DNA of 64,000 nt from Gordionus sp. m RMFG-2023 (lineage: Eukaryota; Nematomorpha; Gordioida; Chordodea; Parachordodidae). How positions within the stretch are numbered: the stretch's first letter is position 1; each line of letters starts with the position of its first letter. Below, in pieces: positions 56,311 through 64,000 of the stretch. The stretch spans positions 9,897,366 through 9,961,365 of the forward strand of contig NC_088777.1 of the NCBI RefSeq assembly GCF_954871325.1, read 5' to 3'. A program made the translations under genes and the position numbers. The notes under the pieces are model-generated. The model saw nothing but the letters and a program-made list of their open reading frames with translations, made no database searches and was not told where the DNA came from.

Positions 56311-59300
56311 ATGTCCATTATAGATTTAGAAGATTCTATTGCTTCTACTATTGATGTAACAGTAGATATAAGTGAGAATGAGAATCTTTTACCATTTTTG
56401 AAATTACGTAAATATTTTACTTTATATGAAATGGATGAAAGCAACTCTTATAATATGATCAGCACCAAATGCCGTCTCTGTAAGAAGATAATATCATCTT
56501 CCAAAATATCATCCTCGAACTTAAAGAGACATTTACAAGTAATTCTTTTAAATTTTTTTTATTTGATAATCTTAATGTCAACATTTTTAAATTTAATTTA
56601 TTACATTCCTGAGTTGTGCAGGTCCTACAGAATTGGAATCTAGATACAGATTCTTTATAAAAAAAATTAATTATTAGATACAGTATAATTAATAAAATAT
56701 TTGATGAAGAGTTAATCTTGGTTTTGTTATTTATATATAATAATTAGGCATTTATTTTTTAATATTACTATTATATTAGTTTAATTTTCAAAAGAAGAGT
56801 ATTTATAATTAATGGAAGTGTAATAACTAATAATTAAGCCTTTATAATGTATTTTGACTTTCTTTAATATAATTAAAACATCCAGTTCAATGTTATTTGA
56901 ATTGAACTTAGCAATGTTTCACCAAAATAAAAATAAATATCTATTCTATTATTTCTTTATTATAATATGTTAAATCTAATCAATTAGTATTATAGTTTCA
57001 GTTTGAGCTTGATTATATAATCCTCTTGACAACATTTTTAGGGCTTTTTTTAATAATATAGTTTGAATTGAAAGTATTTTTTGTATTATTTGACTCAATC
57101 CATAAGTTCTTAAATGCCAAAAAGCCTCATTATATTCATAATAGGAAAATACTTTATCAAAATCTTTGGCCGATATCATCTTGGGCAACTTTTATTAATG
57201 ATAGACAATATTGTAAACTTAAATTTTTAAGATCCCCCTTTTAACTACTAATAAAACATACTTTAATATGTTTAACAAATTTGTTGAACCCTTAATCCAT
57301 AGTTCTTAAATGCCAAAAAGGCTCATTATATTCATATATAGGAAAATATTTTATCAAAATCTTTAGCCCATATCATCTTGGGCAACTTTTAATAATGATA
57401 GACAAAGACAATATTGTAAACTTAAAATTTAAAATAACCTATATAAACCTTTTTTAACCATATATAAATTTAATAATATACTTTAATATGTTTAACAAAA
57501 TTTGTGTTAAACCCTTTATCATTTTTTTGTTTATATAGGTTTTACATTTAGCCTGTAGATTGTTTTTTTAACTTTAAATTTCCATATAAAATTTTAAAAA
57601 TGAAATTGGATTCAGGAGAAGTTTTTTACATCTTTTATAAAGAAAAAGCACAATTTAAAAATGAGATTACCAAACACATCAACAAATTCTCTACACAAAA
57701 AAATATATCACTGCAAAACCAATGTGGTTCTGGTTGCAAATCCAGACAATCTAAATTAAATTTTAACAATCTAAACATTCCAGCTGTATCGCAAAAAACA
57801 GCAGACAAGGTTATCATGGATTTTATTATTGACACCTTCCAACCACTGTCTCTGGTTGATGATCCTTCATTTGAAAAAATGATTAAAATTTTTTCTCCTG
57901 CGACAAAAATTATTTATCGCCAAACACTGGGCAACAGGATATCTACTTCCTTCTCTTATATGACGACAAATCTTATAAGAGATTTGTCTGAAGTTTTTTA
58001 TGTATGCACCATTGCTGATTGTTGGAGGGGTCATCGAAGGTATATTATATTTATATAAATTTTATAATGTTTATTTAATTAGGGCTTTTATTGGACTTAC
58101 TGCACATTGGCTGGATCCGTTAACCCTCAAGAGAAGGTCAGCCGCTTTGGCACTGAGGAAGATAATTGGGAGGCAAACATATGATGTTTTGGCCAACGAA
58201 ATCACGGGTATCCACAAGTTCTATAAAATTCATAAAAAGGTGGTGAAGATGGTGACTGACAATGGAACCAACTTTGTCAAGGCATTTAAGTAATATTTAT
58301 ATTTAGCAAAAAATATTTAAATAAATTAATTTTTTATAAAGTTTTTGGAGAAAATGAAGAAGATATTAGTGAGGATATGGAATTTATAAATTTGGATGAC
58401 ATATTATCCGTTGATGACCCAATTATTCCTACTATCAGCCTACCAAAACATCAACTTTGTTGCCATAATCTTAACCTTATTGCAACAACAGATTCGGAGA
58501 TGGCAGATAGTGATCTCAAGATGGAATTCTTATTACCAATCCATGAAATTAATAGATAAGATGCTTTCTGAAAAGTTTTCAGAAGTAGAACAAGTATGTG
58601 ATCAAATTGAATTTGCAATGTTTAGGCAAGAGAAATGTTTTTTTGTTAAAGAGTATGCAACAGTAATACAATGATATTCTCTAAATAAATTTAAATTTTA
58701 TAGGTTATTGAACCTTTGGCGATCTCGTTAAAAATCTTGGAACGGGAGGATAATATGGAGCAGGGATATCTAACTCCCTTTCTATCGATATTAATAGATA
58801 AATTAACAAAATTTAGCTGCCTCCGGTATTGTCAAACCCTTGTAGATACTGTTCTTAGAGGTATTGATAAAAGGTAATATTTTTTTATACAATTATTTTA
58901 TATTATCAGATATCTGCAAAATATATTAAAAAATTGCAAAGATCTTTAGTAAAATATTTTTAACAGGCCAGTTCTACTAAACCTCTGATATCTAGTAAAA
59001 TATTAATGGGCCTTTGAAGACATTAAAAATTTATTAGATTATTTGAATTTTAAGTTAATATTTTGAGTAATATTCGTTGTATATAAATTACAATGTTAAT
59101 TTCTTTGTATATTAAGTATTGTTTGCATTTAATCAATATTTATGATATGACCCAAATATAAATAAATACCATACAGATGATGTGCCAGACTTGACTGTAA
59201 AATTTGGTTAAGTTTTGCAGATACTTGATTTGATTTATATGAATAAAATGAACACTTATTTAATAATAAATTTATTATCATTTCATAATATAGATTTCCT

Positions 59301-59735
59301 TCACTGTATGAAGACAGTAACATTTTGGCAGCCATGATTCACCCTAAATTTAAACTTAATTGGCCTTATATTAATCTGCCACAAAATATGATGGTAAAAG
59401 AAAGATTAGTTGCCCATTTGGAAAATATGCAGGAACAACCATATGCGGATACCTCAAATGAATGTATGGATGACATTGATGCTTTTTTTTGGAAAAATAC
59501 TGTACAAAATGCTTGTTCCGTTAAATAAAATTTTTATTCAAATGATGATTCCATGAATATTTTTAATACTTATATTAATTTAAAAAAAGTATTTATTGAA
59601 TATAATACACCTTTGCCTTGTTTAGTAAAGCTAAACATGTTTTAAATGAAAGACGCGAATGTTTAAATGATGATAATTTAGAAAAAATTTTATTATTAAA
59701 AGCTAATTTTAATTATAAATAATTATATTATAATT
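56311..59735 (+). pseudogene. hAT transposase gene (BED finger, catalytic domain, hATC)
   Basis: Exon 1 (56311-56538) carries a BED finger: KYFTLYEMDES, CRLC, NLKRHLQ, with the last His probably in the next exon after a 1-kb intron. The catalytic region runs from ~57600: YVCTIADCWRGHRR ends at 58039; a 43-bp intron (58040-58082) precedes AFIGLTAHWLDP; VTDNGTNFVKAF follows; then CCHNLNLIATT. After RWNSYYQSMKLIDK, a 41-bp intron (58663-58703) and a 420-bp intron (58874-59293) lead to VIEPLA..LTPFLSILIDKL and AAMIHPKFKLNWP. The hATC end is FSKAKHVLNERRECL. The frame does not stay continuous near 58.34, 58.50 and 59.62 kb. At the last two sites expected segments (before RWNS and the SA..ER box) are missing. 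It is therefore probably inactive. Exon limits between 57540 and 57600 are unclear. Confidence 0.85.
57105..57520. repeat. ~200-bp direct duplication in the first transposase intron
   Basis: TTCTTAAATGCCAAAAAG..CTCATTATATTCATA and CATATCATCTTGGGCAACTTT recur ~195 bp apart (57107 and 57302). ACTTTAATATGTTTAACAAA recurs ~220 bp apart (57258 and 57480). The first copy lies in a 70-codon minus-strand open frame (57188-56976) that includes KDFDKVFSYYEYNEAFWHLR, of unknown identity. Confidence 0.7.
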
Positions 59736-59997
59736 GTTATATTTATTATTCAATTACAATACATTTCTACCATATTTAATTTATTTTTATATTGGTTAAT
59801 TTTGCATCGGTTATATTATATTATTATTCAAATAAATTTATAACATATATTAGTTAATTTTACATCGGTCAGAAATTTCCTTCAGAAATTTAAATAGAAA
59901 AAAAGGTCGATCCTGGATTTCGATCCTCTTTTTTTGAAAAGATCGTGATCGGGATTCGATCGTTTTAAAAAGATCGGTTAACAAGCCTGCTTATTAC

Positions 59998-60667
59998 AAT
60001 AGTAAATACTTGTGATTGTGGATATAATAAAATTATACAATCAAAGAATTACAAAAGTGATTTTGAACTTGGTTAGTATAGAACAAAATATTAAGCTGGA
60101 TTAATTTTATTTTCAAGTAATAAATGATTGTATATTTTTAATTAAGATTGCAAAATAGTTAAAATAATATTAAATCAATTAAGCTTCAATTTTTAATGTT
60201 TAATTGTTATTTAGAATGAGTGATATTGATATTTCATTTTTAACACTGAATTTTCAAAATAATTTATTATTATATGTATTAATCAACTAATTAAAATAGC
60301 ACAAAATTTATATAGACTTATTAATTCATAACTAATACTAATCCATATATAATACATAATAGAACTCTAAAATAAAATCGTTCAAGGGACTATCGCAATT
60401 TATTTTCATTCAGGGGGCTATCAGGGAGCTATATAAAATTTCATTCAGACTAATCAAATTTTTTGGAGGACTCGAGCTTCTCCGCTCTCCTTCTAGTGAT
60501 GCTGTTTTGAATGTAAAACGATAAAATATATATTTTGTAACGTTTTACTATAGTTCTTGTTTCTTTTATAAAATGTCGACTTAATAAAATCTTGGAATTT
60601 GAAAAATACAATTTAAGAAGTATGTATTTGAAGTATGTATCTTATAATTATAATAAGTAGTTTCAAC
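59998..60667. other. Spacer between the hAT and RNPC3
   Basis: AT-rich. CCTTCTAGTGATGCTGTTTTG at ~60500 resembles the right end of the CAG.AGCGTCACTAG MITE type; a left partner is not clear. No gene. Confidence 0.4.
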
Positions 60668-60888
60668 TAATGTTGTTAAAAAGCACAATTTAATCGATTT
60701 TTGGAAATGGTCTGATTAAGCTTTAGCCCAAAATAATATTGTGTAGGCCACAAGATTGACAAGTAGAAGCCCAAACCTTTATGTCATCTATTAGTAAAAT
60801 TATCAGGCTTAAATAATATTATTCTGGTTATAATCTTATTCAAGTCGTTTTTAAAAATTGACCCGAATCTGGCTTTTTAAAAACACTA
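60668..60888. repeat. hAT-type MITE with exact 8-bp duplication, just upstream of RNPC3
   Basis: 221 bp. It starts TAATGTTGTTAAAAAGC and ends GGCTTTTTAAAAACACTA, flanked by GTTTCAAC on both sides (60660-60667, 60889-60896). This copy shows most clearly that the TTGTTAAA-ended MITEs make 8-bp duplications. It ends 63 bp before the RNPC3 ATG, so it may overlap the promoter. Confidence 0.85.
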
Positions 60889-60951
60889 GTTTCAACAAAC
60901 TGACATAAGGTGTCATTCAGTTTATTTTCGTTTACCTGTTTAAAGTGTTAA

Positions 60952-61993
60952 ATGCAAAACACAACTGAAAAAGTCCAATTATTATTTAAGAATTTTCCTA
61001 GAGAATTTAGTCGAAAGGATATAAAAGAATTTATTTCAAATTTCGGAGGCTTTGACATAAAATGTTATACCAATAAACGGTACCTAAAAGAAAAACACTA
61101 TGCCATGGCTTCTTATTCAAATAATGAAATAGCTGAAGCAGTCATTAAAAAATTGCACCAGAAACTTATTATCAATTCTCGGCTTAGTATAAGATTCTAT
61201 AATTTAAAATCTACATCGAAATCATGTGAATTCAAAATAAAAAATAAGTCAAATTCTAATGGCAATGATTTTTGTAGTGTTGACCATTTAGCTAAATTAT
61301 GCCTAATATTAAATAAAATTTTTATTCCTTGTTATGAAAATAGTAATTTTTATTCATATCCTCCTATAGATCAAGAAATATTATCCAAAATTAATAGTAT
61401 ATTATATTCAAATCCTCAATTTTATATTGAAGTTTGTAATTTAATGAACAAAATGAATTTGCCATGTCCTTTTCTACCTGATATTTCTAAAGTTAATACT
61501 ATGATTATAATAATTATTATAATTTTATATAAAGGAATTTGAACATCCCAGTTCCTCAAACTTTCCTATACAAGAAGAAAAGTTAGAATCTGATAGTGAA
61601 AAAGAATTTGAACTTGAAGATGACAATTTAAATACAATCTTAAAAGAATTAGATGATGAAGTTATGGTAAAATTACGGCAAGATTCTATGAATCAAAGAT
61701 TAAAAAAAATAAATAAGTCAAAATATATCAAATGCACCTCAAATAAAATAAATATAGAAGATTTAACTAATAACAATAGTATTAAAAATACAGAATTTAT
61801 TGCTCAAGTTAGTAGAAAAATTAATATTGTTCCTGTAAAAGCTGAAAGCCTAAACCTCTGTTCTAATAAAGAGTCATGTGTTACAAAGCAAGAAGAGCTA
61901 ATAGAAAGTGAAATAATTCCAAATAATGAACATTTAGAAAATGAAATAATCTCTGCAAATGATATTAACACATTTAAATTCAAATTTTTTTGA
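60952..61993 (+). CDS. RNPC3: RNPC3, U11/U12 snRNP 65-kDa protein (5' part; second RRM not found)
   Basis: Exon 1 is 60952-61491 and exon 2 starts at 61535, after a 43-bp GT-AG intron of phase 0. The open frame then runs to a TGA at 61991-61993 (332 codons). RNPC3 bridges U11 and U12 in the minor spliceosome: its N-terminal RRM region contacts the U11-59K protein, and its C-terminal RRM binds U12 and U6atac RNA. Seen: an N-terminal RRM at ~9-82 (LLFKNFPREFS, HYAMASYSNNEIAEAV), the diagnostic FYIEVCNLMNKMNLPCPF (human FYVQVLHLMNKMNLPTPF), then an acidic-to-basic linker ending IISANDINTFKF, close to the human linker just before RRM2. The C-terminal RRM is missing up to 64000: either a further intron is hidden or the protein is truncated. 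The MITE end is 63 bp upstream. Confidence 0.85.
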
Positions 61994-63083
61994 GTGTTGT
62001 TTATATTATTTTAATCAGTCTCCTTCATTGTTGAATTAATTAGACTAAAAGATACTTAAATAGATAGCCTAAAAACCTGATTATAATTGTAAACTTAGCC
62101 AAGCCTATGGCAATTCAACCCTCACCTTAAATTTTTATTTATCATGTTCCTCTCCCCTATAATTGTATCTTATTTTTGCCCCCTCTACTTCTAATCTAAA
62201 ATATTTGTTCCCTTCCCATGAGACTTTTACCTCCTAAAAGATTTATTACACAGCAATATACATTTAATTTAATTTATATAAAGAGTAACTTATTTACAAT
62301 AATAATAGTGGTATATAAATTAAATTTAAAAAAATAGTTATAGTTAGATATTACATAAAAACACTAAAACATTTTTTGTATATTAATCAGTATCAATGAT
62401 ACTTTTGAAATTTTAATATATAAGCTTTGTCCTGATCAATTTTGTGTATCAAATCTTTTTTTCATTAATTTTTTTATTACAAATATAGAAATATAAAAAA
62501 ATTATTTATTTTAACATAAAATTATCAAAATCGGAGAAATATAACATTACTAAAATGAAAAAATATTTAAATTGTTTATTTGATTAAATTGCTTTGATTT
62601 TATTTTACAAATTCAAATTTTTTACTCATGTGAAATTAAAGGAAGACATGCCTTTGATAAGTTAGCAAATGAATTGAAAAGATTATATTTGTTTTCAAAA
62701 TAAAATATCCCTGACAATAACATGCATAGAATCTAATTGAATTTAGACCTAAATATATTTTTTATTCCATTAGATTTTAATGCTTCAAACCATTTGGTAA
62801 GTTTAAAGAAGGAAAAAAAGTATTGGCAAAATGAAAAAATGGCATCATGTCAGAAAAAATATAGAAGCATTGAATAGTTGGCGACCAACATTTAATATGT
62901 ATTAATTTATTTATCAATTTTGCCAATCATTAAACAGAAACTCAACAATTAAAAATTGGCATCATTGTAACAAAATGGAGTAAAAAGCAACTGTAATAAA
63001 ATTTATTATATTAATCTGAAAAACTTAGATTGCAAAACAGGGGTGTAACTAGACCTGTGCACCGACGAAAATTAAGTTTTTAA
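61994..63083. other. Sequence after RNPC3 exon 2
   Basis: AT-rich, no convincing exon. CAGGGGTGTAACTAGACC at ~63039 is a hAT-type terminal motif without a found partner. Confidence 0.4.
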
Positions 63084-63293
63084 TTAAATTACTAGATCTT
63101 GAAGATTAGTATCACATTCTATCGTATCCTGATCTGTTAAATATTTAACTAGCAAGATTTTTAAACTTTCAGACGCATTTATCCATTCTAGTATATTTAA
63201 TATCGATCTAAAATAATCTTCAAAGTAACTACTGGAAACGTTCTTCCACCTAATTTCTAATTTGTCTAGTAATAGATTAAAAATTAATCTCAT
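63084..63293 (-). CDS. Unidentified minus-strand open frame
   Basis: 69 codons, amphipathic and helical in character (LLDKLEIRWKNVSSSYFED, SILNILEWINASESLKILL), with more balanced codons than random AT-rich frames. A GTAATT donor-like site sits at its 3' end after QDL. It could be one exon of a gene coming from the right, or chance. No family recognised. Confidence 0.3.
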   Translation of the reverse strand: MRLIFNLLLDKLEIRWKNVSSSYFEDYFRSILNILEWINASESLKILLVKYLTDQDTIECDTNLQDLVI

Positions 63294-64000
63294 ATTTTTT
63301 TTTAAGAATCATGTATAGACATGTCATCTCCTTCATAAGAAAACTGTTTTTGAACTTTCAGTCTACGAACTTGTTATTGAAGAAAAGCATTTCATTTCAC
63401 AAAAACGATTGTAGTAAAAAAAAAAAATTATTCATGCTTGTGTATATGGCTATTGTGATATGGAATCCACGGCCAATTTTAATTATGCTAAGGTTCAATT
63501 TTTAATTTTAAAAGTCACATTTGAAGGAAAATATATATACAAGCATGTATATCCACAATTTTGCCGAGAATTTTTGTATAGAAGTTTTAATTGTGGATTT
63601 TCTGAAATTTATATATAGTTAAAATGATGATTTGTAAGCGGGGTGCAGGTAAATACTTTTGATATTTTCTGATTATAAATAATTATTTCAGCCAAAAGTA
63701 ACATTTGCAAAAATAAAAGTATATTTATATATGATGTTTTTTAAATTATATACTAAATAGACACATAATATTTATTTACAGATGGCGATATTATGAATAA
63801 CACCCAAGGTTTAAAATAATTATAACAGGGAATTGTAAGTAAATTGCCATTAAAAATTATTTCATTAAATTTAATTTATTCTTAAAGATTTGTTACAAAA
63901 TGAAAACATAGTCTGTTTAATATAATTATTAGGCTACATAAGTATAGTAGACTATTTCATCCAAAGTATATTAATCTATTTTTAAACTTCATTATATAAG
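63294..64000. other. AT-rich right edge
   Basis: No gene or clear repeat recognised. Confidence 0.35.

Larger units (their letters stand above)
55923..59989 (+). mobile_element. hAT transposon with intact ends and degenerate transposase gene
   Basis: 4067 bp with an exact 8-bp duplication CTTATTAC on both sides (55915-55922, 59990-59997). The termini CAGAGTTGTTAAAAGAT and, inverted, CAGGCTTGTTAACCGAT match imperfectly. Subterminal regions at both sides hold repeated GATCCTGGATT(T)CGATC and CGATCCCGATC blocks in opposite orientation. The transposase is encoded left to right. The perfect duplication suggests a fairly recent insertion, although the coding region is no longer continuous. Confidence 0.92.

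Noticed and set aside
62041-62110. IIIVNLAKPMAIQ as a start of the missing RNPC3 second RRM
   Set aside because: The resemblance covers only a few residues, a stop follows directly, and no RNP1 motif is found downstream.
62600-62700. IKGRHAFDKLANELKRL as an RNP1-like piece
   Set aside because: The spacing does not fit an RRM and there is no supporting upstream half.

Overview
The window is a very AT-rich animal nuclear sequence in the standard genetic code. It carries five recognisable host genes in a dense field of DNA transposons and two LTR retrotransposons. The animal assignment rests on a xylosylprotein beta-1,4-galactosyltransferase (B4GALT7, glycosaminoglycan linker synthesis), a GDP-L-fucose synthase (GFUS), H/ACA snoRNP protein NHP2, TTC1, and the U11/U12-65K protein of the minor spliceosome (RNPC3). 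RNPC3 argues against nematodes, which lack that machinery. Splice sites are GT-AG. Short introns cluster at 38-45 bp; other introns of the same genes reach 1-6 kb. The phylum cannot be fixed from the sequence alone.

Layout. 0.35-1.47 kb (-): 5' exons of TTC1, the rest lying off the left edge. 1.89-6.72 kb: an unidentified minus-strand open stretch with a broken 4.56-kb Ty3/Gypsy-type LTR element (2090-6650) inside it. 6.7-10.1 kb: MITEs and AT-rich spacer. 10.56-20.12 kb (-): complete six-exon B4GALT7. Its first three introns are 42-45 bp; its last two are 5.7 and 2.85 kb and hold hAT, piggyBac and MITE copies. 20.34-20.92 kb (+): complete four-exon NHP2, head to head with B4GALT7 across 219 bp. 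21.4-30 kb: hAT fossils, one with another element inserted in it, and AT tandem repeats. 30.91-41.85 kb (+): complete ten-exon GFUS, its long introns again full of hAT and piggyBac debris. 42-48 kb: MITEs, a ~190-bp repeat group and a small Gypsy pol fragment. 48.18-55.31 kb (-): a Ty3/Gypsy-like LTR element that looks whole and very young. 55.92-59.99 kb (+): a hAT transposon with an exact 8-bp target duplication and its own 41-43-bp introns. 60.95-61.99 kb (+): 5' part of RNPC3.

The host genes belong to different pathways: GAG linker and nucleotide-sugar synthesis, rRNA pseudouridylation, co-chaperone function and minor splicing. They do not form a system. The most unusual content is in the mobile elements. 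Two Gypsy-type elements share a membrane-anchored zinc-knuckle 5' ORF and a second zinc-knuckle ORF placed after pol. Several hAT MITE families carry long inverted repeats, and one shares its terminal motif with the larger hAT at 56-60 kb. That hAT has introns of the host's own minimal size.
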